Assembly: GCA_036490215.1 (NCBI GenBank)
Contig: DASXEH010000029.1
Location: 1 to 64,000, forward strand
DNA: 64,000 bases
Origin: JASHSH01 sp036490215
Lineage (GTDB): Bacteria; Pseudomonadota; Alphaproteobacteria; Rhodospirillales; Magnetospirillaceae
Reading direction: 5' to 3'
The notes below the pieces were generated by a model. The model did no database searches and was not told where the DNA came from. It saw nothing but the letters and a program-made list of their open reading frames with translations. Shown here piece after piece: positions 55,796 through 63,894 of the stretch (position 1 is the stretch's first letter; each line of letters opens with the position of its first letter). Position numbers and translations under genes: made by a program.

Positions 55796-56534
55796 GACGT
55801 TTCCACCAGATGCCCTGCTCGTTGCGGCCCAGAGGTGCGCGATCGAGCCATTGATACGCGCCCCACAACCCGTCGAGCCCACGCGCATAGGTCGAATAGG
55901 TGTGATAGATCGAGCCGCCATCCAGGACAAAGGCGCTCATGCCCGGCCGGTCGCGGCGATAGGTCGCGGCGTCGACGCCGCAGGTGGCTGCGAACTCTGC
56001 GACGGGCGGTGGGATCGGCGTCATGTCCATCGCATGGGTGCCGCGCGCATAATTGTATTCGACCGGCCCCGCCTTCTCCTGCGCGACAGTGAAGGAGACG
56101 TTAAAATCGAAATTGAAGTCGCCGCCCTGCGACGAGGCCCAGGGGAAGCTCCACCCCATGCGCTGGCGATAGGCGAGCAGTTTGTCCAGCGGCGCGCGCG
56201 ATACCGCCATCAGCTTGACGCCGTGATTGGCGAGATGAACAGCGAAGCCGTCGAAGCCGTCGGCGATCATCGAGCAGGACGGACAGCCGGCCTTGTAGTC
56301 GGGTCCGAACATGAAGTGATAGACGAGCAGTTGCGAGCGCCCGTCGAACAAGTCTTTGAGCGTCTTGGTGCCCTGCTCGGTCTCGAACGAATAGCTCTTA
56401 TCGATCCGGACCCAGGGCAGGCCCTGGCGCAGTTGGGCGACATCATCGCTCCGCCGCGTTAAATCTTTCTCGGCGGCCAGCAGATCGAGCCGCGCCTCCA
56501 GCCACTTCTCACGTGTTGCGATCGCGTGCGACAT
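55761..56534 (-). CDS. DUF899 family thioredoxin-like protein
   Basis: 257 residues from ATG 56534 (MSHAIATREKWLEARLDLLAAEKDLTRR start), with a GAGGAG-like site upstream. FMFGPDYKAGCPSCSMIADGFDG carries the CxxC thiol pair in a peroxiredoxin-like fold, and GTHAMDMTPI and WWKRHDEY are family hallmarks. Redox function is presumed. It is divergent from the repeat-HTH regulator 108 bases away, which is the best candidate controller. Confidence 0.92.
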   Translation of the reverse strand: MSHAIATREKWLEARLDLLAAEKDLTRRSDDVAQLRQGLPWVRIDKSYSFETEQGTKTLKDLFDGRSQLLVYHFMFGPDYKAGCPSCSMIADGFDGFAVHLANHGVKLMAVSRAPLDKLLAYRQRMGWSFPWASSQGGDFNFDFNVSFTVAQEKAGPVEYNYARGTHAMDMTPIPPPVAEFAATCGVDAATYRRDRPGMSAFVLDGGSIYHTYSTYARGLDGLWGAYQWLDRAPLGRNEQGIWWKRHDEYSDDCCHS

Positions 56535-56642
56535 AATCTTTTCGCTCCTCTCTGCCCAAGGCGACTTGCCGGGCGTTGAACCTGGGATAGATTTACGGCT
56601 GACTGCTGAAGAGCCGGGAGTGACAACTGTGTCGGGATTCGG

Positions 56643-57863
56643 ATGGACTCGCTGATCACGGCTGCGGCGCGGGCACTGGCCTCGGGCGATGCACTGAATG
56701 CGCTGAACCACATCGCGCTGCGCGACGATCCGCCGGCCCTGGCGCTACGCGGTATTGCGATGGCGCAACTCGGCGATCTCGACCGCGCTAAATTGCTGCT
56801 GCGCCGCGCGGCGCGCGCCTTCGGTCCACGCGAAGCGGTTGCCCGCGCGCGCTGCACGGTGGCCGAGGCCGAGATCGCGCTGGTCTCGCGCGACATTACC
56901 TGGACCGTGAAGCCGCTCGACCTTGCGCGCACCGCGCTCGAACGACATGGCGACCACGCCAATGCTGCCCATGCACGCTACCTCGCCATCCGCCGCCTGC
57001 TGTTGATCGGCCGCCTTGATCAAGCCGAGCACTTGATCGCTGATTTCGACCCCGCGCCCCTGCCCGCCGCCTCACGCGCCGCCTATGAGCTGACCGTTGC
57101 GGGCTTAGCCATGCGGCGCCTCCAGACCAAAGCCGCGCGCGCGGCGCTTGCGCGGGCCGAGCGCATCGCCCGTCAGGCGCGCATCGTCTCGCTGATGGCC
57201 GAAGTTGAAAGTGCGGCCCGTATTCTCGATACACCCGCGGCGCGGCTGATCGCGCAGGGCCAGGACCGACTGCTGCGGCTCGACGATATCGAAACCCTGC
57301 TGACCTCGAAGACACTGGTCGTCGATGCCTGCCGCCATGTCATCCGCCACACCGGCGCGGTGATTTCGCTCGAAGGCCGCCCAATTCTGTTCGCGCTTGC
57401 CCGCGCGCTGGCCGAAGCCTGGCCCGGCGATGTGTCGCGCGCCGCGCTACTGAAGGACGCATTCGGCGCCAAGCATGCCGACGAATCGCATCGCGCGCGG
57501 CTGCGCGTCGAGATCGGCCGGCTGCGCAAGATGCTAGGCAAGGCCGGCGGGATCGACGCGACCAAGGATGGCTTCGCGCTCAAACCGCGTGGCCGCACCG
57601 ATGTGGCCGTGCTTGCGCCGCCGAGCGACGAAGCGCACGCCACCGTGCTGGCCCTGCTGTCCGATGGCGAGGCGTGGTCGAGTTCGGCCTTGGCGCTGGC
57701 GCTCGGCGTCAGCCCGCGCACCGTGCAACGAGCGTTGGACGAACTCGTGGCGGAGAGCAAAGTACAGTCGCTTGGCCGCGGGCGCGCGCTGCGCTGGATG
57801 GCGCCGCCCGTTCCGGGTTTCCCGACAAGCTTGTTACTCCCCACGGCGCTGCCCGGCGACTAG
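56643..57863 (+). CDS. Helical-repeat protein with C-terminal DNA-binding domain
   Basis: 406 residues. Residues ~1-220 are Ala/Leu/Arg-rich helical pairs resembling TPR (ALALRGIAMAQLGDLDRAKLLLRRAARAFG). Residues ~245-320 (LFALARALAEAWPGDVSRAALLKDAFG, RLRVEIGRLRKML) resemble an OmpR/SARP-type winged region, and residues ~335-400 contain a second HTH (SSALALALGVSPRTVQRALDELV). It probably controls the divergent DUF899 gene. It also lies 9 bases before the propeller gene and may be in one operon with it. Confidence 0.75.
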   Translation: MDSLITAAARALASGDALNALNHIALRDDPPALALRGIAMAQLGDLDRAKLLLRRAARAFGPREAVARARCTVAEAEIALVSRDITWTVKPLDLARTALERHGDHANAAHARYLAIRRLLLIGRLDQAEHLIADFDPAPLPAASRAAYELTVAGLAMRRLQTKAARAALARAERIARQARIVSLMAEVESAARILDTPAARLIAQGQDRLLRLDDIETLLTSKTLVVDACRHVIRHTGAVISLEGRPILFALARALAEAWPGDVSRAALLKDAFGAKHADESHRARLRVEIGRLRKMLGKAGGIDATKDGFALKPRGRTDVAVLAPPSDEAHATVLALLSDGEAWSSSALALALGVSPRTVQRALDELVAESKVQSLGRGRALRWMAPPVPGFPTSLLLPTALPGD

Positions 57864-57872
57864 GATGGGTGC

Positions 57873-58502
57873 ATGAAAAAAGCACAGGCGAACGTCGTCC
57901 GCGAATACGGCCCTTTTCCGGGCGTCGCCAAGGTCAACGGGGTCAGCTATGACGGCACCAATGTCTGGATCGGCGCCGGCGACACGCTGAACGCCTTCGA
58001 TCCGGCGGATGGTAAAACCCAGCGCGTGCTCGATGTGCCTGCCCATGCGGGAACGGCGTTCGACGGCAAGCATCTGTTCCAGATCGCGGGCGAGCAGATT
58101 CAGAAGGTCGATCCCGAAACCGGCAAAGTGCTGGCCACCATCCCTACGCCGCCCGGCGGCGCTGCCGGCATGGCCTGGGCCGAAGGATCGCTCTGGGTCG
58201 GTCAATATCGCGCGCGCAAGATTCATCAGGTCAACCCCGAGACCGGCGCGATCATCCGCACCATCGAGTCGAACCGCTTCGTTACCGGCGTGACCTGGCT
58301 CGAGGGCGAACTCTGGCACGCCACCTGGGAAGACGATCGCAGCGAGCTGCGCCACATCGATGCCAAGAGCGGCGACGTGCTGGAGGCGTTCGACATGCCC
58401 GAGGGCGTCACCATCTCGGGGCTCGAGTCGAACGGCAAAGACACGTTCTTCTGCGGCGGTGGCTCCAGCGGCAAAGTGCGCGCGGTGAAGCGGAAGAAAT
58501 AG
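57873..58502 (+). CDS. Beta-propeller protein (glutamine cyclotransferase/Vgb-like)
   Basis: 209 residues without a signal peptide. Repeated blades GVSYDGTNVWIGAGDTLNAFDP, KVDPETGKVLATIPTP, EGSLWVGQYRARKIHQVNPETGAI and LEGELWHATWEDDRSELRHIDA suggest a five- or six-bladed propeller of the plant-type glutaminyl cyclotransferase or virginiamycin lyase superfamily. Catalytic residues cannot be assigned confidently. It is tightly downstream of the HTH regulator. Confidence 0.75.
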   Translation: MKKAQANVVREYGPFPGVAKVNGVSYDGTNVWIGAGDTLNAFDPADGKTQRVLDVPAHAGTAFDGKHLFQIAGEQIQKVDPETGKVLATIPTPPGGAAGMAWAEGSLWVGQYRARKIHQVNPETGAIIRTIESNRFVTGVTWLEGELWHATWEDDRSELRHIDAKSGDVLEAFDMPEGVTISGLESNGKDTFFCGGGSSGKVRAVKRKK

Positions 58503-58585
58503 GAAATATCTCACCGTCGGCACCTTCGGCGGCGACGTGATCGCCCATCACATCATAGAAGGGTGTGAGTGCGGGAAGCCATCTT

Positions 58586-58638
58586 TTGACGCGACAAAAA
58601 AAGTCGCTATTGTCTCCCCCAATACATGCCTTTGGGGG
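58586..58638 (+). promoter_or_regulatory. Sigma-70 promoter with embedded palindromes before the lipoprotein gene
   Basis: -35 TTGACG (58586-58591) and -10 TATTGT (58608-58613) are separated by 16 bases. The spacer with its flank forms the inverted repeat GCGAC-aaaaaaa-GTCGC (58591-58607). A second palindrome, CCCCCAA (58616-58622) and TTGGGGG (58632-58638), covers the expected start site. Both fit repressor sites. Confidence 0.6.
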
Positions 58639-58646
58639 GATGAGTT

Positions 58647-59231
58647 ATGAACATATTTGGGAAAATAGTGCAGCCGCCGGCCGCTTTTGGTAAACGCGCC
58701 GCCGCCTTTACGGTACTTGTGGTTCTCGCTGCTTGCACCACGCATATCGAACCGAGGAACGAGACCCAAACACCCCCGTCCGCCGCCTTCGGTGGGTTCA
58801 CGCCGGTGTTGCTCAAACCGCTTGGCAATCAAACCCCCAAGGATTTTCCGTCCGACGCCGTGGCCCGCGTGCAAACGGGTTTGCAAAACTGTTTGTCTCG
58901 CATACTCGGCTCCGTCGTTCTTTATAGCGATGATGCTGCAAAGGCGAACCCGACCGCGCTGGTGCTCGAACCCATCATCCTTGACGGCAAGAAGGTCTCG
59001 GTGGCGGATCGGATTCTCTTCGGCGCATTGGCGGGCAGTTCGGCCGTTCAGATGCAGGTGACCTACATTTCCGCAAAAGACGGCGCCGTGCTGGCCAAGC
59101 CGATCTTTTACGCCAAGGCCGCGGCAATGAGCGGGGCCTGGACCTTCGGCGCCCAAGACAACGCGATGCTCGATCGCCTGTCCGACAACGCGTGCCAATA
59201 CACGTCCACCTATAAGACCGCCACACGCTGA
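58647..59231 (+). CDS. Predicted lipoprotein, DUF4410-like
   Basis: 194 residues. A signal segment (about 14-30) ends in the lipobox LAAC, giving lipidated Cys30 or so. The mature part has LVLEPIILDGKKVSVADRILFGALAGSSAVQMQVTYI, reminiscent of DUF4410-type envelope lipoproteins, without catalytic residues. It has its own strong promoter and a hairpin GCACCC/GGGTGC (59263-59268, 59281-59286) downstream. Function unknown. Confidence 0.7.
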   Translation: MNIFGKIVQPPAAFGKRAAAFTVLVVLAACTTHIEPRNETQTPPSAAFGGFTPVLLKPLGNQTPKDFPSDAVARVQTGLQNCLSRILGSVVLYSDDAAKANPTALVLEPIILDGKKVSVADRILFGALAGSSAVQMQVTYISAKDGAVLAKPIFYAKAAAMSGAWTFGAQDNAMLDRLSDNACQYTSTYKTATR

Positions 59232-59334
59232 CGAAATAAGAGCCAGCCACCCAATCGTCGCAGCACCCGCGCTCGACCTCGGGTGCGATTGACCTATGGT
59301 ATGATCGGCGCGGTCAACACAGCGAGGTCATCCT

Positions 59335-60726
59335 ATGAGTCGCCGCTTCGACGCGATCGTCATTGGCGCCGGACAGGCCGGTCCGTCCCTTGCCGGCCGC
59401 TTGACCGGCGCGGGCATGACCGTGGCCCTGGTCGAGCGCAAGCTGTTCGGCGGCACCTGCGTCAACACCGGCTGCATGCCGACCAAGACGCTGGTGGCCA
59501 GCGCCTATGCCGCCCATCTCGCCCGGCGCGGCGCCGATTTCGGGATTGTATACGACAGCCCACCGCGCATCGACATGGCGCGGGTGAAGGCGCGCGCCGA
59601 CACGGTCTCGCACAACGCGCGCACCAATGTCGAGAAATGGCTGCGCGGCATGAAAGGCTGCACAGTGCTGCAGGGCCATGCGCGCTTCGAATCAACCGAC
59701 ACCATCGCTGTGGACGATGAACGTCTCACCGCGCCGCGCATCTTCATCAATGTCGGCGGCCGCGCTTTCGTGCCGCCGCTGCCCGGCATCGATCGCGTGC
59801 CCTATCTGACCAACACCTCGATCCTGGCGCTCGATCGCGTGCCCGAGCATCTGATTGTGATCGGCGGCAGCTATATCGGCCTCGAATTCGCCCAGATGTA
59901 TCGCCGCTTCGGTGCGCAAGTGACGGTGATCGAACAGTCCGCGCGCCTGGTGATGCGCGAAGACGAAGACGTCTCGATCGCCATCTGCGAGAGTCTCGAG
60001 GCCGAGGGTATCGCCGTGCGCACCGGCGCCAGCTGCATTCGCGTGGCGCCGCATGGCACGGGCACAAGTGCGGGCGTGTCCGTGGGCGTCGATTGCACGT
60101 CAGGTGATCCAGAGATCGCCGGCTCGGATATTCTTCTCGCTGTGGGCCGCCGCCCCAACACCGATGACCTAGGGCTCGACAAGGCCGGCGTGGCCACCGA
60201 TGCGCGCGGCTATATCCGCGTCGACGATCATCTGGCCACCACCACGCCCGGCATCTGGGCGATGGGCGATTGCAACGGCCGCGGCGCTTTCACCCACACG
60301 GCCTACAACGATTTCGAGATCATCGCCGCCAATCTGCTCGACGGCGCAGATCGCGGCGTGAGCCAGCGCATCCTCGGCTACGCGCTTTATATCGACCCGC
60401 CGCTCGGCCGCGTCGGCATCACGGAGACCGAGGCGCGCAAGGGCGGCCGCAAGGTGCTGGTGGGCAAACGCCCGATGACCCGTGTCGGCCGCGCGGTGGA
60501 GAAGGACGAGACCCAGGGATTCATGAAGGTGGTGGTCGATGCCGAATCGAAAAAGATTCTCGGCGCCGCCATCCTCGGCACCGGCGGCGACGAAGCGATC
60601 CACGGCATCCTCGACATGATGAACGCCGGCGTGCCCTATACGACACTCCAAAACGCTGTCCCGATCCACCCCACCGTCTCCGAACTGATCCCCACGGTGC
60701 TGGGCGAGATGAAGCCGGTGTCTTGA
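59335..60726 (+). CDS. FAD-dependent disulfide oxidoreductase, mercuric-reductase-like
   Basis: 463 residues of class I pyridine nucleotide-disulfide reductases. FAD motif GAGQAGPSLAGRL (11-23), redox disulfide Cys42/Cys47 (GGTCVNTGCMPTK), NADPH motif VIGGSYIGLEFAQMYRRFG, and the FAD-binding GIWAMGDCNG near 310; C-terminal dimer domain with HPTVSEL. It lacks the N-terminal heavy-metal domain and the C-terminal Cys pair of true MerA, so mercury reduction is unlikely; a soluble transhydrogenase-like or unknown dithiol role is more likely. It stands alone. Confidence 0.88.
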   Translation: MSRRFDAIVIGAGQAGPSLAGRLTGAGMTVALVERKLFGGTCVNTGCMPTKTLVASAYAAHLARRGADFGIVYDSPPRIDMARVKARADTVSHNARTNVEKWLRGMKGCTVLQGHARFESTDTIAVDDERLTAPRIFINVGGRAFVPPLPGIDRVPYLTNTSILALDRVPEHLIVIGGSYIGLEFAQMYRRFGAQVTVIEQSARLVMREDEDVSIAICESLEAEGIAVRTGASCIRVAPHGTGTSAGVSVGVDCTSGDPEIAGSDILLAVGRRPNTDDLGLDKAGVATDARGYIRVDDHLATTTPGIWAMGDCNGRGAFTHTAYNDFEIIAANLLDGADRGVSQRILGYALYIDPPLGRVGITETEARKGGRKVLVGKRPMTRVGRAVEKDETQGFMKVVVDAESKKILGAAILGTGGDEAIHGILDMMNAGVPYTTLQNAVPIHPTVSELIPTVLGEMKPVS

Positions 60727-60835
60727 ACGCCGGCCCCGACTCGAAGTGCGCGCCCGACGCAAAGGGCGGCAGCGCCAAGACGCCTCACCCCGTGCGCTCG
60801 AACCGATCCGAAGGGCCGTCCCATTTCCCTAATTC

Positions 60836-60887
60836 GTCATGCCCGGGCACGCGAGGCATGCTCACGTCCGGGCATCCACGCCTTTTT
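60836..60887. repeat. Half REP-like element with T-run
   Basis: CGTCATGCCCGGGCACG...CGTCCGGGCATCCACG shares the first half of the 16183-16267 element and is followed by CCTTTTT (60881-60887). The hairpin GCCCGG/CCGGGC plus T-run could end transcription of the flavoprotein gene. Confidence 0.6.
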
Positions 60888-60919
60888 CTCTGATGCGCCG
60901 CCAAACGTGGACCGCCGCC

Positions 60920-61300
60920 TCACCCCATCCGCTCGACCCATTGCACGCGCGAGGGTCCAGGTTCGAACGGATCGGCAAAGTATTGGGTTTCGCGCGCCAC
61001 CTTGCCGTCAATGAACTCCATCACGCTCACGGTGTAGGACGGCTTCCCGTCATAGGTGAGAACGAATTCCGTCACCCAAAGCGGACCCGCGCCGACGATG
61101 CGGCGCACCGTAAAGCGCTTCGTGTTCGGCTGCGCAACGCGCGAGGCCTGGATGTTGTGCCGCCTCCGAATGCGCTCGCCCGATTGCGGATACTCGAGCA
61201 CCGCGTCATCGCGGTAGATCTCGTGCTCGACATCGAAATGATTGGCATCCGATGCCGCCCAGTGGCGATCGAGCGCCGCGCGAATCTCGCTGTCGTTCAT
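60920..61300 (-). CDS. NTF2-like / SnoaL-like protein
   Basis: 126 residues with GGAGC before the ATG. ALDRHWAASDANHFDVEHEIYRDDAVLEYPQSGE and VSVMEFIDGKVARETQYFADP are typical of the SnoaL-like branch of NTF2-fold proteins, which includes isomerases, dehydratases and many of unknown function. Same strand as the NmrA and DoxX genes upstream, so perhaps part of that group. Confidence 0.85.
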   Translation of the reverse strand: MNDSEIRAALDRHWAASDANHFDVEHEIYRDDAVLEYPQSGERIRRRHNIQASRVAQPNTKRFTVRRIVGAGPLWVTEFVLTYDGKPSYTVSVMEFIDGKVARETQYFADPFEPGPSRVQWVERMG

Positions 61301-61533
61301 GCTGCTCCTATCGGCCTCCCTACGCCTTGGCCGTTGGTGGATGGGGCTTGAGATAAACGATCAGGCAGCAGATTCGCGAAGTCGAACCACAACAGGCGCG
61401 AAGTCGCCTCGGTAGCGTAGCGCATCAAATAGTTTTGCACTATCGTGACGCGCTGAATTATTAGCGCACTTTTTCTGTGCGCGACGAGAAACCCTCCCGT
61501 TCCGCCCGTCGCACCCAAAATAAGAACCTTCAC
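61300..61533 (-). pseudogene. Probable remnant of a Rossmann-fold (NmrA-like) gene
   Basis: A GTG at 61533 opens VKVLILGATGGTGGFLVAHR, which is the start of a typical NAD(P)-binding protein, but similarity is lost after ~20 residues (RKSALIIQRVTIVQNYLMR) and the frame ends at 61297. It lies between the intact NmrA gene and the NTF2 gene. It looks like a decayed or truncated paralogue rather than a working gene. Confidence 0.35.
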
Positions 61534-61544
61534 ACCGTGACGGC

Positions 61545-62402
61545 CTATCGGGCCGCCTCGAATACATCGCGTGCGGACGTCGTACCCGCTACGTGCTCGG
61601 TGCCCTCGACTCCGAGTTCCATCCATCCCGCATTCACGGCCTCAAACATTTCTTCGGCAGGTCCGGTGTGGCCCTTCGGGATGCCGAATTGCTCGAACGC
61701 TTCCGCCCATTTTGCGCGCGGGACTGCAAAGGCTTTCACGTCGCGATTCAGGACTTCACCCAATTGTTCCGCGACTTCATCCGCGGTGACCATTGAACCA
61801 AGTTCGACGACGCGCCGCCCTGACCATGCTGGTCCGGTCAAAAGGGTTGCGACCTCCGCGCCGATGTCCTTCGTCGCGACCATGGTCGATTTCCGGTCTG
61901 TCGGATTGTAGTAGACCGGTAGCGTTCCGCCCTGGGCAACCTGCAAGCCGTAAAGAAAATTTTCGAAAAATCCACCCGCACGCACAAATGCGATTGGCGA
62001 TATCAGGTCGCGAAAACCTTGCTCCAGAAGCGACAAGGCCGTGATCATCCCGAGCCCGCTGGTTCTGTTCGCGCCCATCGACGAAAGCGCAACCACGCGC
62101 GGCGGCGCTGCCTTGGTGAGCGCCTGGACATAGTTTGCAATCACGCCCTTTGCTTCTTTGTAATCGGGTGAGGGCGCCCAGACAGCCGGCAACATGACGA
62201 ACGCGCCTTCGACGCCTTTGAGCGCTCGCTCGATGGCTGCCGGATCATTCCAATCGCCGTCAAACAGTTCCACGCCCTGATTGGCCCAGCGCGATGCCTT
62301 CTCGCGATTGCGGACCAGCGCGCGTACTTTCTTACCGTGCGCCAACAGATGCTCTGCCGTTGCGCCGCCCACTTTTCCCGTGATTCCCATTACTAAAAAC
62401 AT
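61545..62402 (-). CDS. NmrA/SDR-type NAD(P)-binding protein
   Basis: 285 residues from the ATG at 62402, with AGGAG upstream. VMGITGKVGGATAEHLLAHGKKVRALVRN is an NmrA-type nucleotide-binding start, followed by GDWNDPAAIERALKGVEGAFVMLP. No catalytic YxxxK is visible. NmrA-like proteins act as redox sensors or quinone/flavonoid reductases. It is 44 bases after the DoxX-like gene. Confidence 0.9.
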   Translation of the reverse strand: MFLVMGITGKVGGATAEHLLAHGKKVRALVRNREKASRWANQGVELFDGDWNDPAAIERALKGVEGAFVMLPAVWAPSPDYKEAKGVIANYVQALTKAAPPRVVALSSMGANRTSGLGMITALSLLEQGFRDLISPIAFVRAGGFFENFLYGLQVAQGGTLPVYYNPTDRKSTMVATKDIGAEVATLLTGPAWSGRRVVELGSMVTADEVAEQLGEVLNRDVKAFAVPRAKWAEAFEQFGIPKGHTGPAEEMFEAVNAGWMELGVEGTEHVAGTTSARDVFEAAR

Positions 62403-62446
62403 GTGTTTTCTCCTGATCTTGAGGGACAGGGCACTGCCCTGTCGGT

Positions 62447-62869
62447 TCAACGGATGAGTGGCAGAATGGTCCGGATTCGGGGATCGCGCGCATAGAGGCC
62501 GCCCCATGTCATCGCGCCCAGAAGCAGGGAAACGATTTCTGGCGGCGACCCCAACTCACCGATGCGGATATGAGCGCAGATGGCGCCGCCCAAAAAGCCC
62601 GTCACCAGGATCGCGCCGAGAACGGCGGTGGCCGGGATGGCGTAGAGGATGGCGCAGGCGAGTATGATCGGACCCACGACACGGGTTAGATCCATCGCGA
62701 ATCCGGTTTCCTGCAACATGCTCGCGATCTGTGCCGGCGCGAAAAGCTGAATAGTGCCGTCTGCCGCCAGAGCGATAACGACGAACGCGCTCATGATCCG
62801 GCCGGCCCACAGGGCGCGATGCACGGTCATCGTTTCAGGCGCCAGATGCAGGTTCATAGTTTCGGACAT
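62447..62869 (-). CDS. DoxX-like membrane protein
   Basis: 140 residues with four hydrophobic segments (about 23-37, 58-80, 80-97 and 112-126). AGRIMSAFVVIALAADGTIQLF and ACAILYAIPATAVLGAILVTGFLGGAICAHIRIG match the DoxX-like group. DoxX-type proteins take part in thiosulfate:quinone oxidoreduction or membrane redox stress control. It is divergent from the LysR regulator. Confidence 0.82.
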   Translation of the reverse strand: MSETMNLHLAPETMTVHRALWAGRIMSAFVVIALAADGTIQLFAPAQIASMLQETGFAMDLTRVVGPIILACAILYAIPATAVLGAILVTGFLGGAICAHIRIGELGSPPEIVSLLLGAMTWGGLYARDPRIRTILPLIR

Positions 62870-62919
62870 TTGCCGTTCTCCGATGGGTGGATCTCATATT
62901 CGGAGCTTACTGTGTCTCC

Positions 62920-62935
62920 TAAACATGATAAACAT
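62920..62935. promoter_or_regulatory. Direct repeat TAAACAT in the DoxX-LysR divergent promoter
   Basis: TAAACAT occurs at 62920-62926 and again at 62929-62935, a 9-base period, in the 119-base divergent gap. It could contribute to the LysR regulator's binding site, but no clear T-N11-A palindrome stands out. Confidence 0.3.
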
Positions 62936-62988
62936 CGACGAAATGAACTAACTGTTCTCTTTACCATGAACAATACCGAGACACGACC

Positions 62989-63894
62989 ATGCAGAATCTC
63001 GAACCCATCCTCATTTTCATAACGGTGGCGGAAATGGGGAGCTTCACCCGCGCAGCCGATAGCCTGGGCATCCAAAAGGGGAGAGCCTCAACGGCGGTCC
63101 GGAAGCTGGAAGAAGATATCGGTGTCAGGCTCCTGCACCGGACGACGCGCAGTGTGCAGTTGACGGAGGACGGACGCGCATTTCATGTCCGTGCCCGCGA
63201 TCTGCTTGCTGAAGTCGATGATCTGCACTCTATGTTCGCAGGCGATCGAGTGGCGCTTCGCGGGCGTTTACGGGTCGATCTTCCGACCGAGGTGGCGCGC
63301 ACGACGATCGTGCCGGCCTTGCCGGATTTCATGGCGGCTCATCCAGAGTTGGAGCTGGAAGTGTCGAGTACGGATCGGCAAGTCGATCTAGTTCAAGAGG
63401 GGTTCGACTGTGTATTGCGGCTTGGGCCCATTAGGGACGAGACGCTGATTGCCCGCCCGCTGGGCAAGTTACGCATGGTCAACGCCGCCAGTCCTGCCTA
63501 TCTGGCGCGCTATGGCGTCCCTCGATCTCTAGAAGATCTGCGGCATCAGAAACATCAGGCAATTCATTTTTCGACGATGCTGGGCGCAAGACCCTATGGA
63601 TGGGAATATCCAGACGGCGACACCTACGCGACACTTCAGTTGCCGGGTGCGCTACACGTCAACAGCGCGCAGACCTACGAAGCTGCCGCCCTCGCCGGCC
63701 TTGGCCTGATTCAGGCGCCACTCTTGGGGATTGGCCGATACTTGGACAGTGGAGCGCTTGTGGAGATCATTCCCGATTTTCATCGCCGAGCGCTCACCGT
63801 GTCCCTCGTCGTAGCACATCGGAACAATCTCTCGCGCCGAGTCCGCGCATTCATGAAATGGATCGAAGATGTGCTGAGGCCGTATTTAGATTAG
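62989..63894 (+). CDS. LysR family transcriptional regulator
   Basis: 301 residues. The N-terminal winged helix is FITVAEMGSFTRAADSLGIQKGRASTAVRKLEEDIGVRLLHRTTRSVQLTEDG in outline (residues ~10-60), followed by the substrate-binding domain from about residue 90 (GRLRVDLPTEVARTTIVP). This is the subgroup that commonly controls a divergent SDR or DoxX gene. Likely target: the DoxX-NmrA genes divergent to it. Confidence 0.93.
   Translation: MQNLEPILIFITVAEMGSFTRAADSLGIQKGRASTAVRKLEEDIGVRLLHRTTRSVQLTEDGRAFHVRARDLLAEVDDLHSMFAGDRVALRGRLRVDLPTEVARTTIVPALPDFMAAHPELELEVSSTDRQVDLVQEGFDCVLRLGPIRDETLIARPLGKLRMVNAASPAYLARYGVPRSLEDLRHQKHQAIHFSTMLGARPYGWEYPDGDTYATLQLPGALHVNSAQTYEAAALAGLGLIQAPLLGIGRYLDSGALVEIIPDFHRRALTVSLVVAHRNNLSRRVRAFMKWIEDVLRPYLD

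Noticed and set aside
58616..58638. CCCCCAA/TTGGGGG hairpin as an RNA element masking the Shine-Dalgarno
   Set aside because: The predicted transcription start falls within the first arm, so the complete RNA hairpin would not be made; a DNA site is more likely.
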